A DNA stretch of 64,000 nt from Streptomyces sp. MUM 203J (GTDB lineage Bacteria; Actinomycetota; Actinomycetes; Streptomycetales; Streptomycetaceae): assembly GCF_022414595.1 (NCBI RefSeq), contig NZ_JADWYO010000021.1, forward strand, positions 24,526 to 88,525, read 5' to 3'. Below the pieces are notes generated by a model. It saw only the letters and a program-made list of their open reading frames with translations, did no database searches and was not told the origin of the DNA. Below are positions 17,932 to 29,110 of the stretch, in pieces; the stretch's first letter is position 1; each line of letters opens with the position of its first letter. Position numbers and translations under genes: made by a program.

Positions 17932-19011
17932 ATGTCTCGACTCGGGAATCTCGGCGCCCGTCTCTACCGCGGTGAAGTCGGTTACGACTTCGTCGCCAAG
18001 CGCAAGCTCTGGTACGGGATCTCGATCCTGATCACCATCACCGCCATCGCCGCGCTGGCGGTGCGCGGCCTGAACATGGGTATCGAGTTCAAGGGCGGCG
18101 CGGTCTACAACACCCCGGCCACCTCGGTCTCCCTCGCGAAGGCGCAGGAGATCACCGAGGAGGCCGCCGGGCACGACGCGATCGTCCAGAAGCTCGGCAA
18201 CGGCACTCTGCGCATCCAGGTGTCCAGCCTGGACACCGCGCAGGCCAACGAGATCAAGGGTGAGATCGCGGAAGGCCTCGGGGTCGACGCCGACGCCGTC
18301 AACGCCGAGCTGGTCGGCCCCAGCTGGGGCAAGCAGATCGCCAACAAGGCATGGACCGGCCTCGGCGTGTTCATGATCCTCGTGGTGATCTATCTGGCGA
18401 TCGCCTTCGAGTGGCGGATGGCGCTGGCCGCGCTCATCGCACTCGTCCACGACCTCACCATCACCGTCGGCATCTACTCGCTCGTCGGCTTCGAGGTCAC
18501 CCCCGGCACGGTGATCGGTCTGCTCACCATCCTCGGCTACTCCCTGTACGACACGGTCGTCGTGTTCGACGGGTTGAAGGAGTCGTCGAAGGACATCACC
18601 AAGCAGACCCGCTACACCTACAGCGAGATCGCCAACCGCAGCCTCAACGGCACCCTGGTGCGGTCCATCAACACCACGGTCGTGGCGCTGCTGCCGGTGG
18701 CAGGCCTGCTGTTCATCGGCGGCGGCTTCCTGGGCGGCGGCATGCTGAACGACATCTCGCTGTCCCTGTTCGTGGGCCTCGCGGCCGGCGCGTACTCCTC
18801 GATCTTCATCGCCACCCCGCTGGTCGCGGACCTCAAGGAGAGCGACCCGCAGATGAAGGCCCTGCGCAAGCGCGTCCTCGCCAAGCGTGCCGCGAACGCC
18901 ATGAAGAAGGACGGCGAGCAGGACACCGGAGACGAGCTGCCCGAGGCCGCCGGGGCCATCGCCGGGCAGCGTGCCCGCCGGGGCGGCGACCGGCCGACCG
19001 GGAGGCGCTGA
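17932..19011 (+). CDS. secF: Protein translocase subunit SecF
   Basis: A 359-residue partner of SecD with six membrane helices: one near residues 23-43, then a periplasmic domain (GIEFKGGAVY), then five from about residue 145 (VFMILVVIYLAIAFEW; GLLTILGYSLYDTVVVFD; RSINTTVVALLPVAG). The sequence GYSLYDTVVVFDGLKE is the conserved charged helix-4 motif. The tail is basic. It starts one base after the secD stop and its own stop overlaps the apt start by one base, so secD-secF-apt read as one unit. Confidence 0.96.
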   Translation: MSRLGNLGARLYRGEVGYDFVAKRKLWYGISILITITAIAALAVRGLNMGIEFKGGAVYNTPATSVSLAKAQEITEEAAGHDAIVQKLGNGTLRIQVSSLDTAQANEIKGEIAEGLGVDADAVNAELVGPSWGKQIANKAWTGLGVFMILVVIYLAIAFEWRMALAALIALVHDLTITVGIYSLVGFEVTPGTVIGLLTILGYSLYDTVVVFDGLKESSKDITKQTRYTYSEIANRSLNGTLVRSINTTVVALLPVAGLLFIGGGFLGGGMLNDISLSLFVGLAAGAYSSIFIATPLVADLKESDPQMKALRKRVLAKRAANAMKKDGEQDTGDELPEAAGAIAGQRARRGGDRPTGRR

Positions 19012-19565
19012 TGACCGCCGACAGCCGAGCCGACACCCGGGAGCTGCTTCTCAGCCGCATCCGGGACGTGCCGGACCACCCCAAGCCCGGTGTGATGTTC
19101 AAGGACATCACACCGCTGCTCGCGGACCCGCTCGCGTTCGCCGCGCTCACCGGGGCCTTCGCCGACCTGTGCGCCGGCTTCGGCGCCACGAAGATCGTCG
19201 GCCTGGAGGCGCGCGGGTTCATCCTCGCCGCCCCGGTCGCGGTCTCCGCGCAGATCGGCTTCGTGCCGGTCCGCAAGGCGGGCAAGCTGCCAGGCGCGAC
19301 GCTCCGGCAGGCGTACGAGCTGGAGTACGGCACGGCCGAGATCGAGGTCCACGCCGAGGACCTGGCTCCGGGCGACCGCGTCATGGTCATCGACGACGTC
19401 CTCGCCACCGGCGGCACCGCCGAGGCCTCCCTGGAGCTGATCCGGCGGGCCGGTGCCGATGTGGCGGGCGTCGCCGTTCTCATGGAGCTGGGCTTCCTGG
19501 CCGGGCGCGCCCGGCTGGAGGCCGCCCTGCGCGGCGCCCCGCTGGAGGCGCTGATCACCCTCTGA
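19011..19565 (+). CDS. apt: Adenine phosphoribosyltransferase
   Basis: A 184-residue type I phosphoribosyltransferase that salvages adenine to AMP using PRPP. Diagnostic stretches are [25 protein letters not shown], the flexible-loop segment [12 protein letters not shown], and the PRPP-binding motif [14 protein letters not shown]. The ATG overlaps the secF stop (TGATG). The link of apt to secDF upstream and relA downstream is a known Streptomyces arrangement. A terminator-like hairpin follows. Confidence 0.96.
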   Translation: MTADSRADTRELLLSRIRDVPDHPKPGVMFKDITPLLADPLAFAALTGAFADLCAGFGATKIVGLEARGFILAAPVAVSAQIGFVPVRKAGKLPGATLRQAYELEYGTAEIEVHAEDLAPGDRVMVIDDVLATGGTAEASLELIRRAGADVAGVAVLMELGFLAGRARLEAALRGAPLEALITL

Positions 19566-19586
19566 CGGCAGCGGCCGACAACCGTA

Positions 19587-19623
19587 CGGGACGGGCATCC
19601 GGGAACACCGGGTGCCCGTCCCG
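19587..19623 (+). terminator. Terminator between apt and relA
   Basis: 16-bp stem with a single G-U pair (19587-19602 with 19608-19623) and a five-base loop, 21 bases after the apt stop. Confidence 0.75.
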
Positions 19624-19725
19624 CGTCGTCCGCGGGTACCGCCCGGGGCGAGTGGGACGCCCGGGGTCGATACCATGGGGTTTCCGGGACTCACCGGGGG
19701 ACCCGGACCCGCACGAGGAGCGCCC

Positions 19726-22347
19726 TTGCCAGACGAGGTCCAGCCACTCTCCGCCGCGACCCCCGACCAGCGGGCCGACCAGGCACGGAAGGCCGCGGCG
19801 ACCTCCGCCACGCCATCCGACCGGCCCGCCGACGCGGCGTCGGCTGCCGAGGGTGCCTCACCCGCCTCCGCCCGCCCCGCGCCCAAGCCCGCGGCACCGG
19901 GCACGGCGCAGCAGGGCGGCCGGTCCGGCAAGGCCCAGCCCAAGCCGGCCCCGCCGGTCAAGCAGGCGCCGCCCGCCAAGGCAACCCCCGCGAAGCCGAA
20001 GCCCGCGGCGCCCCCGGTCAAGCCCGCGCCCCCGGCCCCGGTCCGCTCCAGCGGGTCCTCCAGCCGGGTCCGCGCGCGCCTCGCCCGTCTCGGAGTGCAG
20101 CGCTCCACCACGTACAACCCGGTCCTCGAACCCCTGCTGCGGATCGTCCGCAGCAACGACCCGAAGATCGAGACGGCCACGCTCCGCCAGATCGAGCAGG
20201 CCTACCAGGTCGCGGAACGCTGGCACCGCGGCCAGAAGCGCAAGAGCGGTGACCCCTACATCACCCACCCGCTGGCCGTCACCACCATCCTGGCCGAACT
20301 CGGCATGGATCCCGCCACGCTCATGGCGGGCCTCCTCCACGACACCGTCGAGGACACCGAGTACGGCCTGGAGGACCTGCGCCGCGACTTCGGGGACCAG
20401 GTCGCCCTCCTCGTCGACGGTGTCACCAAACTCGACAAGGTCAAGTTCGGGGAGGCCGCCCAGGCCGAGACCGTCCGCAAGATGGTCGTCGCCATGGCCA
20501 AGGACCCCCGCGTCCTGGTCATCAAGCTCGCGGACCGCCTGCACAACATGCGCACCATGCGCTATCTCAAGCGTGAGAAGCAGGAGCAGAAGGCCCGCGA
20601 GACCCTGGAGATCTACGCTCCGCTCGCCCACCGCCTGGGCATGAACACCATCAAGTGGGAGCTGGAGGACCTCGCCTTCGCGATCCTCTACCCCAAGATG
20701 TACGACGAGATCGTCCGGCTCGTCGCGGAGCGCGCGCCCAAGCGGGACGAGTACCTCGCGATAGTGACCGACGAGGTCCAGGCCGACCTGCGGGCCGCCC
20801 GCATCAAGGCCACCGTCACCGGACGCCCCAAGCACTACTACAGCGTCTACCAGAAGATGATCGTCCGCGGCCGGGACTTCGCGGAGATCTACGACCTGGT
20901 CGGCATCCGCGTCCTCGTCGACACCGTCCGCGACTGCTACGCCGCCCTCGGCACCATCCACGCGCGATGGAACCCGGTCCCCGGCCGGTTCAAGGACTAC
21001 ATCGCGATGCCGAAGTTCAACATGTACCAGTCGCTGCACACGACGGTCATCGGTCCCGGCGGCAAGCCCGTCGAACTCCAGATCCGCACGTTCGACATGC
21101 ACCGCCGCGCCGAATACGGCATCGCCGCGCACTGGAAGTACAAGCAGGAGGCCGTCGCCGGCACCTCCAAGGTGCGCACCGACACCCCGCGCGCCGGTGG
21201 CAAGGGCAAGGACGCCGTCAACGACATGGCGTGGCTGCGGCAGCTCCTGGACTGGCAGAAGGAGACCGAGGACCCGGGTGAGTTCCTGGAGTCCCTGCGC
21301 TTCGACCTGTCCCGCAACGAGGTCTTCGTCTTCACCCCCAAGGGCGATGTCATCGCGCTCCCCGCCGGGGCCACACCCGTCGACTTCGCGTACGCCGTCC
21401 ACACCGAGGTCGGCCACCGGACCATAGGGGCCAGGGTCAACGGCCGTCTCGTGCCGCTGGAGTCCACCCTGGACAACGGCGACCTGGTGGAGGTCTTCAC
21501 CTCCAAGGCCGCGGGTGCCGGACCGTCCCGCGACTGGCTCGGCTTCGTCAAGTCGCCCCGCGCCCGCAACAAGATCCGCGCCTGGTTCTCCAAGGAGCGC
21601 CGCGACGAGGCCATCGAACAGGGCAAGGACGCCATCGCCCGGGCGATGCGCAAGCAGAACCTGCCGATCCAGCGGATCCTCACCGGCGACTCCCTGGTCA
21701 CCCTCGCGCACGAGATGCGCTACAGCGACATCTCCTCGCTGTACGCGGCGATCGGCGAGGGCCATGTCACAGCGCAGTCCATCGTCCAGAAGCTCGTCCA
21801 GGCCCTCGGCGGCGAGGAGGCCGCGACCGAGGACATCGCGGAGACCGTGCCCCCGGCCCGGGGCCGCGGCAAGCGGCGCGCCAAGGCCGACCCGGGTGTC
21901 GTCGTCAAGGGCGTCGAGGACGTGTGGGTCAAGCTGGCCCGCTGCTGTACGCCCGTACCCGGCGACCCGATCATCGGCTTCGTCACCCGTGGCAGCGGTG
22001 TGTCGGTGCACCGCGCGGACTGTGTGAACGTCGACTCGCTGTCGCAGCAGCCCGAGCGGATCCTGGACGTCGAGTGGGCGCCCACCCAGTCGTCCGTCTT
22101 CCTCGTCGCCATCCAGGTCGAGGCCCTGGACCGCTCGCGGCTGCTCTCGGACGTCACCCGCGTCCTGTCCGACCAGCACGTCAACATCCTGTCGGCGGCC
22201 GTCCAGACGTCCCGGGACCGGGTGGCCACCTCCCGCTTCACCTTCGAGATGGGCGACCCCAAGCACCTGGGGCACGTCCTGAAGGCGGTGCGGGGTGTCG
22301 AGGGCGTGTACGACGTGTACCGCGTGACATCGGCCCGCAGGCCGTAA
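19726..22347 (+). CDS. relA: (p)ppGpp synthetase/hydrolase RelA (Rel family)
   Basis: An 873-residue bifunctional Rel-type enzyme of the stringent response. Order: an Ala/Pro/Lys-rich tail of about 110 residues; an HD hydrolase domain with HPLAV and HDTVEDT (residues ~178-210); the synthetase domain with the YHSLHT-type segment here [15 protein letters not shown]; a TGS domain ([26 protein letters not shown]); a Cys-containing region ([16 protein letters not shown]); and a C-terminal ACT domain. The start is taken as TTG 19726 because GAGGAG is five bases upstream and a -10-like TACCAT at 19671 overlaps the alternative ATG 19675. It converges on the DUF349 gene. Confidence 0.95.
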   Translation: MPDEVQPLSAATPDQRADQARKAAATSATPSDRPADAASAAEGASPASARPAPKPAAPGTAQQGGRSGKAQPKPAPPVKQAPPAKATPAKPKPAAPPVKPAPPAPVRSSGSSSRVRARLARLGVQRSTTYNPVLEPLLRIVRSNDPKIETATLRQIEQAYQVAERWHRGQKRKSGDPYITHPLAVTTILAELGMDPATLMAGLLHDTVEDTEYGLEDLRRDFGDQVALLVDGVTKLDKVKFGEAAQAETVRKMVVAMAKDPRVLVIKLADRLHNMRTMRYLKREKQEQKARETLEIYAPLAHRLGMNTIKWELEDLAFAILYPKMYDEIVRLVAERAPKRDEYLAIVTDEVQADLRAARIKATVTGRPKHYYSVYQKMIVRGRDFAEIYDLVGIRVLVDTVRDCYAALGTIHARWNPVPGRFKDYIAMPKFNMYQSLHTTVIGPGGKPVELQIRTFDMHRRAEYGIAAHWKYKQEAVAGTSKVRTDTPRAGGKGKDAVNDMAWLRQLLDWQKETEDPGEFLESLRFDLSRNEVFVFTPKGDVIALPAGATPVDFAYAVHTEVGHRTIGARVNGRLVPLESTLDNGDLVEVFTSKAAGAGPSRDWLGFVKSPRARNKIRAWFSKERRDEAIEQGKDAIARAMRKQNLPIQRILTGDSLVTLAHEMRYSDISSLYAAIGEGHVTAQSIVQKLVQALGGEEAATEDIAETVPPARGRGKRRAKADPGVVVKGVEDVWVKLARCCTPVPGDPIIGFVTRGSGVSVHRADCVNVDSLSQQPERILDVEWAPTQSSVFLVAIQVEALDRSRLLSDVTRVLSDQHVNILSAAVQTSRDRVATSRFTFEMGDPKHLGHVLKAVRGVEGVYDVYRVTSARRP

Positions 22348-22371
22348 CCGGGGCCGCGGGGCGCCGAACGC

Positions 22372-22408
22372 CGAAGGGCCGGTACGGATGATCCGTACCG
22401 GCCCTTCG
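22372..22408. terminator. Bidirectional terminator between relA and the DUF349 gene
   Basis: A perfect palindrome of 37 bases (18-bp arms around one central base), placed 25 bases after the relA stop and 40 bases from the convergent stop, so it can serve both strands. Confidence 0.88.
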
Positions 22409-22447
22409 TACGACTCCCGCCTCAGCCCGGCGCGAGCCGCGGCGGGT

Positions 22448-23677
22448 TCAGCCGCCGAACTCCTGCAGGCCCTTCAGGGCCTGCTCCAGCAGCGCCTGGC
22501 GGCCCTCCAGCTCACGCGAGAGCTTCTCCGCCTTGGCGTCGTTGCCCGCGGCGCGCGCCGCGTCGATCTGCTTGCGCAGTTTGTCGACGGCCTCCTGGAG
22601 CTGGCCCGTCAGACCCGCGGCCCGCGCCCGCGCCTCCGGGTTGGTGCGCCGCCACTCGGTCTCCTCGGCGTCCTGGAGCGCCCGCTCCACCGCGTGCATC
22701 CGCCCCTCGACCTTCGGCCGGGCGTCGCGCGGCACATGGCCGATGGCCTCCCAGCGCTCGTTGATGTCCCGGAACGCGGCCCGCGCCGCCTTCAGGTCCG
22801 TCACCGGCACCAGCTTCTCGGCCTCGGTGGCCAGCTCCTCCTTCAGCTTGAGGTTCTCCGCCTGCTCCGCGTCCCGCTCCGCGAACACCGAGGCCCGGGC
22901 CGCGAAGAACACGTCCTGGGCACCGCGGAAGCGGTTCCACAGCGCGTCCTCGTGCTCGCGCTGCGCACGGCCTGCGGCCTTCCACTCGGCCATCAGCTCG
23001 CGGTAGCGCGCCGCCGTCGCACCCCAGTCCGTCGAGTCCTGGAGCGACTCGGCCTCCACGACCAGCCGCTCCTTGATCCGCCGGGCGTCCTCGCGCTGCG
23101 CGTCCAGCTGCGCGAAGTGCGCCTTGCGCCGCTTCGAGAACGCCGACCGGGCATGCGAGAACCGGTGCCACAGCTCGTCGTCGGACTTGCGGTCCAGCCG
23201 GGGCAGGCCCTTCCAGGTGTCCACCAGGGCCCGCAGCCGCTCACCGGCCGCCCGCCACTGCTCGCTCTGCGCCAGCTGCTCCGCCTCCGCGACCAGCTCC
23301 TCCTTGGCGCGCCGCGCCTCCTCGGACTGCCGCGCCTTCTGGGCCTTGCGCTGCTGGCGGCGCGCCTCCACGGTCTCGACGAGCTTGTCGAGCCGCCTGG
23401 CGAGCGCGTCGAGATCCCCGACCGCGTGATGCTCGACCACCTGCGTCCGCAGATGGTCGATCGCGGTCATCGCGTCCTTCGCGGACAGGTCGGTCGTCTT
23501 CACCCGCCGCTCGAGGAGGCCGATCTCCACAACCAAGCCCTCGTACTTGCGCTCGAAGTAGGCCAGGGCCTCCTCAGGACTGCCCGCCTGCCACGATCCG
23601 ACGACCTTCTCGCCATCGGCGGTACGCACGTACACGGTGCCCGTCTCGTCGACGCGGCCCCACGGGTCGCTGCTCAC
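22448..23677 (-). CDS. DUF349-repeat coiled-coil protein
   Basis: A 409-residue soluble protein made of repeated helical units. The DUF349 hallmark W-(K/E)xxG-x-(L/V/A)-xR recurs: LVDTWKGLPRLDRKSDDELW, MAEWKAAGRAQREHEDALW, and INERWEAIGHVPRDARPKVE, each followed by an RF or FR-A-x-F-type helix. The rest is strongly charged and predicted coiled coil. The function of the family is not established. GTG 23677 is chosen because GGAGGAGG lies just upstream and the N-terminus then reads VSSDPWGRVDETGTVYVRT; the longer frame upstream is low-quality. It is convergent with relA. Confidence 0.87.
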   Translation of the reverse strand: MSSDPWGRVDETGTVYVRTADGEKVVGSWQAGSPEEALAYFERKYEGLVVEIGLLERRVKTTDLSAKDAMTAIDHLRTQVVEHHAVGDLDALARRLDKLVETVEARRQQRKAQKARQSEEARRAKEELVAEAEQLAQSEQWRAAGERLRALVDTWKGLPRLDRKSDDELWHRFSHARSAFSKRRKAHFAQLDAQREDARRIKERLVVEAESLQDSTDWGATAARYRELMAEWKAAGRAQREHEDALWNRFRGAQDVFFAARASVFAERDAEQAENLKLKEELATEAEKLVPVTDLKAARAAFRDINERWEAIGHVPRDARPKVEGRMHAVERALQDAEETEWRRTNPEARARAAGLTGQLQEAVDKLRKQIDAARAAGNDAKAEKLSRELEGRQALLEQALKGLQEFGG

Positions 23678-23815
23678 GACGCCTCCTCCACATGATGCCG
23701 CTGAGGGGGCCGTCGACCCCCTGGGCATCGTCCACAGTTTCCTGGGACGGGCCTCGCCCGCCCTCCACGGCCCGCGTACCGGGTCCGAGGGACCCCGTAC
23801 GCGCTGCACAACGCC

Positions 23816-23845
23816 AATCTAGGCGAACGGCCGCCCGGCTGTCCG
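23816..23845 (-). promoter_or_regulatory. Putative promoter of the DUF349 gene
   Basis: On the minus strand CGGACA (23845-23840), 18 bases, then TAGATT (23821-23816). Matches a vegetative promoter moderately; it would give a leader of about 130 bases. Confidence 0.4.
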
Positions 23846-23896
23846 CACTCAGCGCCACCGAATTGCCCCGCATTCCCGTAGAGGAACGCGGGAGGC

Positions 23897-24685
23897 TCAT
23901 TTCCTGGTGACGGTTGCCTTTTCAATGGTCACGGGCTTCTTCGGCCTGCCGTCGCCCGCCGTGCCCTCGGCGCCGCCCTCGGCGACCTCCCGCACGGCCT
24001 TCAGGCCCGCCTCGTCCATGGTGCCGAACGGCGTGTAACCGGGTGGCAGCCGACTGTCCTCGTACACCAGGAAGAACTGGCTGCCCGCCGTGTCCGGGCC
24101 GCTGTTCGCCATGGCGACGGTCCCGGCCTTGTACGTGACGGTGCCGTCGGTCCCGGCCTTGCCGAGCGCGTCCAGGTTCTCGTCGGGCAGGTCGTAGCCC
24201 GGGCCGCCGTAGCCGTCGCCCTGCGGGTCGCCGCACTGCAGCACGGAGATGGGGGCCGGCGCGGTCGTCAGCCGGTGGCACGCGGTGCCGTCGAAGTACT
24301 TCTGGTCCGCGAGGTACTGGAACGAGTTCACCGTGCGAGGCGTCTTCGCCGCGTCCATCGCGATCGTGATGTCGCCCCGGTTCGTCCTGAGCTCCATCGT
24401 GTACTTCGCCTTCCGGTCGACCGCCATCGACGGCTCGGGCGACGAGGCGGGCCCGCTGGTGGCCGGGTCGGCGCTCGCACCCGCGGCGCCCTCGCCGTCC
24501 TTGTCGCCGCCGCTCAGCACGCCCGTCGCGTACGCGCCCGCGCTCGCGGCGAGGGCGACGGTGAGGGCCGCCGCGATCACCGCGTTGCGGCGCTTGGCCT
24601 TCCGGCGGGCCTCCTCCTGCCGCTGCCGCTGCCGCTCGAGCTTCTTCCTGGCGAGCTGCCGCCGCCGCTGATCGCTGCTGACCAC
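23897..24685 (-). CDS. Membrane-anchored cyclophilin-type peptidyl-prolyl isomerase
   Basis: A 262-residue protein with a highly basic cytoplasmic N-terminus (RRRQLARKKLERQRQRQEEARRKAKRR), one membrane helix (NAVIAAALTVALAASAGAYA), a Gly/Ala/Ser-rich linker and a cyclophilin domain. Domain signatures: ITIAMDAAKTPRTVNSFQYL, YFDGTACHRL, GYDLPDE, VAMANSGPDTAGSQFFLVY, TPFGTM. It should fold secreted or membrane proteins outside the cell. The active-site phenylalanine of FHR is replaced by C-H-R in this group. GTG 24685 is chosen, with GAGGAGAG upstream. The gene is divergent from the MBL-fold gene. Confidence 0.88.
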   Translation of the reverse strand: MVSSDQRRRQLARKKLERQRQRQEEARRKAKRRNAVIAAALTVALAASAGAYATGVLSGGDKDGEGAAGASADPATSGPASSPEPSMAVDRKAKYTMELRTNRGDITIAMDAAKTPRTVNSFQYLADQKYFDGTACHRLTTAPAPISVLQCGDPQGDGYGGPGYDLPDENLDALGKAGTDGTVTYKAGTVAMANSGPDTAGSQFFLVYEDSRLPPGYTPFGTMDEAGLKAVREVAEGGAEGTAGDGRPKKPVTIEKATVTRK

Positions 24686-24831
24686 CGGGTGTCTCTCCTC
24701 GTGGGCTCTGGTCGGTTTCGTACCGGGGCTTGTGTGCCCCGTACCGTATACGGGTTGGCCCGGGAAGGAGCAGCGCCGGTACCCTCTGATCTGCTGCATT
24801 CTTCCTGCCGGACGACTATCTGAGGACGATC

Positions 24832-25539
24832 GTGCTTATTGCCGGGTTCCCCGCCGGGGCCTGGGGGACCAACTGCTATCTGGTCGCCCCCGCCACAGGT
24901 GAGGAGTGCGTGATCATCGACCCGGGCCACCAGGCCGCCCAGGGGGTCGAGGAGACGCTGAAGAAGCATCGGCTCAAGCCCGTCGCCGTCGTGCTCACGC
25001 ACGGCCACCTCGACCATGTCGCCTCGGTCGTCCCGGTCTGCGGCGCCCACGACGTGCCCGCCTGGATCCACCCGGCCGACCGCTACATGATGAGCGACCC
25101 CGAGAAGGCGCTCGGCCGTTCCATCGGCACGCAGCTCATGGGGGAGCTGACCGTGGGCGAACCGGACGACGTCCACGAGCTGACCGACGGCGCCGCACTG
25201 GAGCTGGCCGGTCTGGAGCTGACCGTCGCGCACGCGCCCGGCCATACCAAGGGGTCGGTGACGTTCAGGCTCCCGGAGACCTCGGACATCCCGTCCGTGT
25301 TCTTCTCCGGCGACCTGCTCTTCGCCGGCTCCGTCGGACGCACCGACCTGCCCGGCGGTGACATGGACGAGATGCTCGGCTCGCTGGCCCGTGTGTGCCT
25401 GCCGCTCGACGACTCGACCGTGGTGCTGTCCGGACACGGCCCCCAGACGACCATCGGCCAGGAGCGCGCCACCAACCCCTATCTGCGGCAGGTGGCCGCC
25501 GGCCTCGGGAGCGCCGCCGCTCCCCGACGAGGAATGTGA
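24832..25539 (+). CDS. MBL-fold metallo-hydrolase (glyoxalase II-like)
   Basis: A 235-residue metallo-beta-lactamase-fold protein. Zinc ligands are complete: THGHLDH, H in APGHTKGS, D in FSGDLLF, and the late H in [11 protein letters not shown]. The substrate cannot be read from sequence; glyoxalase II-like thioester hydrolysis is the usual annotation. GTG 24832 with GAGGACG just upstream. It ends in an ATGTGA overlap near the start of hisS, and this pairing with hisS is common in actinobacteria. Confidence 0.88.
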   Translation: MLIAGFPAGAWGTNCYLVAPATGEECVIIDPGHQAAQGVEETLKKHRLKPVAVVLTHGHLDHVASVVPVCGAHDVPAWIHPADRYMMSDPEKALGRSIGTQLMGELTVGEPDDVHELTDGAALELAGLELTVAHAPGHTKGSVTFRLPETSDIPSVFFSGDLLFAGSVGRTDLPGGDMDEMLGSLARVCLPLDDSTVVLSGHGPQTTIGQERATNPYLRQVAAGLGSAAAPRRGM

Positions 25540-25550
25540 CGAGAGACTTC

Positions 25551-26813
25551 GTGAACACCTTCAAGGCCCCCAAGGGCACCTACGACCTCCTGCCCCCCGA
25601 TTCCGCCACCTTCCTGGCCGTGCGCGAGGCGATCGCCGCGCCGCTGCGGAACTCCGGGTACGGCTACATCGAGACGCCCGGCTTCGAGAACATCGAGCTG
25701 TTCGCACGTGGTGTGGGCGAGTCCACGGACATCGTGACGAAGGAGATGTACGCCTTCGAGACGAAGGGCGGCGACAGGCTGGCCCTGCGCCCCGAAGGCA
25801 CGGCGTCCGTGCTGCGTGCCGCCCTGGAGGCCAACCTCCACAAGACCGGCAACCTCCCCGTCAAGCTCTGGTACTCCGGCTCGTACTACCGCTACGAGCG
25901 CCCGCAGAAGGGCCGCTACCGCCACTTCTCCCAGGTGGGCGCCGAGGCGATCGGTGCCGAGGACCCGGCGCTCGACGCCGAGCTGATCATCCTGGCCGAC
26001 CAGGCGTACCGCTCGCTGGGCCTGCGGAACTTCCGCATCCTGCTGAACAGCCTCGGGGACAAGGAGTGCCGCCCCGTCTACCGGGCGGCCCTCCAGGAGT
26101 TCCTGCGCGGCCTCGACCTGGACGAGGACACCCGGCGGCGCATCGACATCAACCCCCTGCGCGTCCTCGACGACAAGCGTGCCGAGGTGCAGAAGCAGCT
26201 GGACGGCGCCCCGCTGCTCTCGGACTACCTGTGCGACGCCTGCCGGGCGTACCACAAGGAGGTACGCGAGCTGCTGTCGGCGGCGGGTGTCGTGTTCGAG
26301 GACGACGTGAAGCTGGTGCGTGGCCTCGACTACTACACGCGGACGACGTTCGAGTTCGTCCACGACGGTCTCGGCTCCCAGTCCGCGGTGGGCGGCGGCG
26401 GCCGTTACGACGGCCTGTCCGAGATGATCGGCGGCCCGGCCCTCCCGTCCGTCGGCTGGGCTCTCGGCGTGGACCGCACGGTGCTGGCGCTGGAGGCGGA
26501 GGGCGTCGAGCTGGACATCCCGGCGAGCACCAGTGTGTATGCCGTGGCCCTGGGCGACGAGGCCAAGCAGCGCCTGTTCGCGCTGGTGACGGAGCTGCGC
26601 AAGGCCGGTGTCGCCACGGACATGGCCTACGGCGGCAAGAGCATGAAGGCCGGCATGAAGAACGCCAACCGCTCCGGTGCCCGTTTCGCGGTGATCGCCG
26701 GCGAGCGTGACCTCGCGGAGGGCGTCGTCCAGCTCAAGGACATGGAATCCGGCGGGCAGGAGGCGGTCGCCATGGACGCGGTCGTGACACTGCTGAAGGA
26801 CAAGCTGGTCTGA
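25551..26813 (+). CDS. hisS: Histidyl-tRNA synthetase
   Basis: A 420-residue class II synthetase that charges tRNA-His. Motif 2 is [16 protein letters not shown], the histidine-specific stretches are [11 protein letters not shown] and GGGGRYDGL (motif 3), and the C-terminal anticodon-binding domain contains [15 protein letters not shown]. The start is chosen as GTG 25551, giving [16 protein letters not shown] as expected for the family; GTG 25536, overlapping the upstream stop, is the alternative. A terminator follows. Confidence 0.96.
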   Translation: MNTFKAPKGTYDLLPPDSATFLAVREAIAAPLRNSGYGYIETPGFENIELFARGVGESTDIVTKEMYAFETKGGDRLALRPEGTASVLRAALEANLHKTGNLPVKLWYSGSYYRYERPQKGRYRHFSQVGAEAIGAEDPALDAELIILADQAYRSLGLRNFRILLNSLGDKECRPVYRAALQEFLRGLDLDEDTRRRIDINPLRVLDDKRAEVQKQLDGAPLLSDYLCDACRAYHKEVRELLSAAGVVFEDDVKLVRGLDYYTRTTFEFVHDGLGSQSAVGGGGRYDGLSEMIGGPALPSVGWALGVDRTVLALEAEGVELDIPASTSVYAVALGDEAKQRLFALVTELRKAGVATDMAYGGKSMKAGMKNANRSGARFAVIAGERDLAEGVVQLKDMESGGQEAVAMDAVVTLLKDKLV

Positions 26814-26839
26814 CCCACGCGCGCGTGGAGACGGAACCG

Positions 26840-26869
26840 AGGGCGGGCACCCCAGGGTGCCCGCCCTTT
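26840..26869 (+). terminator. Terminator after hisS
   Basis: GGGCGGGCACCC-(CA)-GGGTGCCCGCCC followed by TTT; 12-13 bp stem 27 bases after the hisS stop. Confidence 0.85.
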
Positions 26870-27020
26870 CCCGTACCCCTTGGGCCCCCGCCGTGGCCGA
26901 AGGTCCCTCCTTATGCCAACCGAACGGCGGAGCAGGCTCCTTGTCCGGCAGAATGACCACGGCTTCGGCCACCCGACAGCAGTCCGCCCACCACTTCACC
27001 CACTCGACGGAACGGCCGGT

Positions 27021-27641
27021 ATGACGACGAAAGCAGCAGTTGACGACGTGTCCTCGGGCTCCCGCACCTTCGGTGCGAGCCGGGCGTTCGCCTGGATGCT
27101 GGTCGTCACGGGCGCGGCGGGGCTGCTCGCCGCGTGGGTGATCACGATCGACAAGTTCAAGCTGCTGGAGGACCCGGACTTCACCCCGGGCTGCAGCCTT
27201 AACCCGGTCGTCTCCTGCGGCAGCATCATGGAGAGCGAGCAGGCCTCGGTGTTCGGCTTCCCGAACCCGATGATCGGCCTGGTCGCCTACTCCGTGGTCA
27301 TCGCCATCGGTGTGGGGCTGCTGGCCGGCGCACGCTACCGGCGGTGGTACTGGCTCGGTCTGAACGCGGGCACGCTCTTCGGTGTCGGCTTCTGCATGTG
27401 GCTGATGTGGCAGTCCCTGTACGTGATCGGCGCCCTGTGCCTGTGGTGCAATCTCGCCTGGGTCGCGACCATCGTCATGTTCTGGTACGTGACCTCGTAC
27501 AACGTCCGCAACGGGATGCTGCCCGCGCCCGGCTGGCTGCGGCGTTTCCTCGACGAGTTCACCTGGCTCCTGCCCGTCCTGCACATCGGGATCATCGGGA
27601 TGCTGATCCTGACCCGCTGGTGGGACTTCTGGACCAGCTGA
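27021..27641 (+). CDS. Vitamin K epoxide reductase-family (VKOR) membrane protein
   Basis: A 206-residue integral membrane protein with five hydrophobic segments. The VKOR signature is complete: the extracytoplasmic pair in [13 protein letters not shown] and the redox-active CLWC in the fourth helix ([14 protein letters not shown]). Bacterial VKORs re-oxidise a DsbA-like protein using quinone and so drive disulfide formation in exported proteins; menaquinone is the likely acceptor here. No fused thioredoxin domain is present, so a separate DsbA partner is needed. It starts at ATG 27021; no good ribosome site is seen. Confidence 0.92.
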   Translation: MTTKAAVDDVSSGSRTFGASRAFAWMLVVTGAAGLLAAWVITIDKFKLLEDPDFTPGCSLNPVVSCGSIMESEQASVFGFPNPMIGLVAYSVVIAIGVGLLAGARYRRWYWLGLNAGTLFGVGFCMWLMWQSLYVIGALCLWCNLAWVATIVMFWYVTSYNVRNGMLPAPGWLRRFLDEFTWLLPVLHIGIIGMLILTRWWDFWTS

Positions 27642-27685
27642 CCGGCCCGTCGGGACTGTCGGCGGGCTGGCATAGGCTTCATGCC

Positions 27686-29059
27686 GTGGAGCCCGACCTT
27701 TTCACCGCCGCAGCCGAGGAACGCCAGGAGAAGGACCCGACCAGCAGCCCTCTGGCGGTCCGGATGCGCCCGCGCACCCTGGACGAGGTCGTCGGCCAGC
27801 AGCATCTGCTGAAGCCCGGCTCGCCGCTGCGGCGGCTGGTGGGGGAGGGCGGCGGAGGCCCGGCCGGGTCCTCGTCCGTGATCCTGTGGGGCCCGCCCGG
27901 CATCGGCAAGACCACGCTCGCGTATGTGGTGTCGAAGGCCACCAACAAGCGGTTCGTGGAACTTTCCGCGATCACGGCGGGGGTGAAGGAGGTCCGGGCC
28001 GTCATCGACGGCGCCCGGCGCGCGGCCGGCGGTTTCGGCAAGGAGACCGTCCTGTTCCTGGACGAGATCCACCGCTTCAGCAAGGCACAGCAGGACTCGC
28101 TGCTGCCGGCCGTGGAGAACCGCTGGGTGACGCTGATCGCCGCGACGACGGAGAACCCGTACTTCTCGGTGATCTCGCCCCTGCTGTCCCGCTCGCTGCT
28201 GCTCACTCTGGAGCCGCTCACCGACGACGACCTGCGCGGGCTGCTGAGGCGCGCACTGGGCGAGGAGCGGGGTCTGGGCGGTGCCGTGGAGCTGCCGCAG
28301 GACGCGGAGGCGCATCTGCTGCGGATCGCCGGAGGGGACGCGCGGCGGGCGCTGACCGCGCTGGAGGCGGCGGCCGGGTCGGCCCTCGCGAAGGGCGAAC
28401 CGGAGATCACGCTCGCCACCCTGGAGGAGACCGTCGACCGGGCGGCCGTGAAGTACGACCGGGCGGGAGACCAGCACTACGACGTGGCGAGCGCGCTGAT
28501 CAAGTCGATCCGCGGCTCCGACGTGGACGCGGCACTGCACTATCTGGCCCGCATGATCGAGGCGGGGGAGGACCCGCGGTTCATCGCGCGGCGGCTGATG
28601 ATCTCCGCGAGCGAGGACATCGGGCTCGCGGACCCGACGGCTCTTCCGCTGGCGGTGGCGGCGGCGCAGGCAGTGGCGATGATCGGTTTCCCGGAGGCGG
28701 CGCTCACCCTGAGCCACGCCACGATCGCTCTCGCCCTGGCCCCCAAGTCCAACGCGGCGACCACCGCGATCCAGGCGGCCCAGGCGGACGTACGCGCCGG
28801 ACTGTCCGGCCCGGTCCCGGCGCACCTGCGCGACGGGCACTACCGGGGCGCCGCCGAGCTGGGCCACGCCCGGGGGTATGTGTACCCGCACGACGTGCCG
28901 GGCGCGATCGCGGCGCAGCAGTACGCGCCGGACGGCGTCCAGGGCAGGCGCTACTACCAGCCGACCCGCTACGGGGCGGAGGCGCGGTACGCGGACGTGG
29001 TGGAGAAGGTCCGCGAGCGCCTCGGCGACGAGGGCACGGGCTCGGCCGCGGCGCGGTGA
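27686..29059 (+). CDS. rarA: Replication-associated recombination ATPase RarA (MgsA)
   Basis: A 457-residue AAA+ ATPase of the RarA/WRNIP1 family, acting at stalled replication forks. Walker [12 protein letters not shown], Walker [11 protein letters not shown], sensor region [11 protein letters not shown], and the C-terminal tetramerisation domain ([25 protein letters not shown]) are clear. GTG 27686 gives [19 protein letters not shown] at 27673-27678, seven bases before the GTG, could be the -10 of a leaderless mRNA; there is no ribosome site. It is convergent with the DUF2470 gene. Confidence 0.95.
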   Translation: MEPDLFTAAAEERQEKDPTSSPLAVRMRPRTLDEVVGQQHLLKPGSPLRRLVGEGGGGPAGSSSVILWGPPGIGKTTLAYVVSKATNKRFVELSAITAGVKEVRAVIDGARRAAGGFGKETVLFLDEIHRFSKAQQDSLLPAVENRWVTLIAATTENPYFSVISPLLSRSLLLTLEPLTDDDLRGLLRRALGEERGLGGAVELPQDAEAHLLRIAGGDARRALTALEAAAGSALAKGEPEITLATLEETVDRAAVKYDRAGDQHYDVASALIKSIRGSDVDAALHYLARMIEAGEDPRFIARRLMISASEDIGLADPTALPLAVAAAQAVAMIGFPEAALTLSHATIALALAPKSNAATTAIQAAQADVRAGLSGPVPAHLRDGHYRGAAELGHARGYVYPHDVPGAIAAQQYAPDGVQGRRYYQPTRYGAEARYADVVEKVRERLGDEGTGSAAAR

Positions 29060-29071
29060 GGGTACGGCGGG

Positions 29072-29094
29072 CCGGACCCCGCGGTGCGGGTCCG
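29072..29094. terminator. Hairpin between rarA and the DUF2470 gene
   Basis: CGGACCC-CGC / GCG-GGTCCG stem of about nine pairs with one bulged C, placed between two convergent genes only 51 bases apart. Confidence 0.55.
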
Positions 29095-29110
29095 ATCCGC
29101 GGGGCGCGCC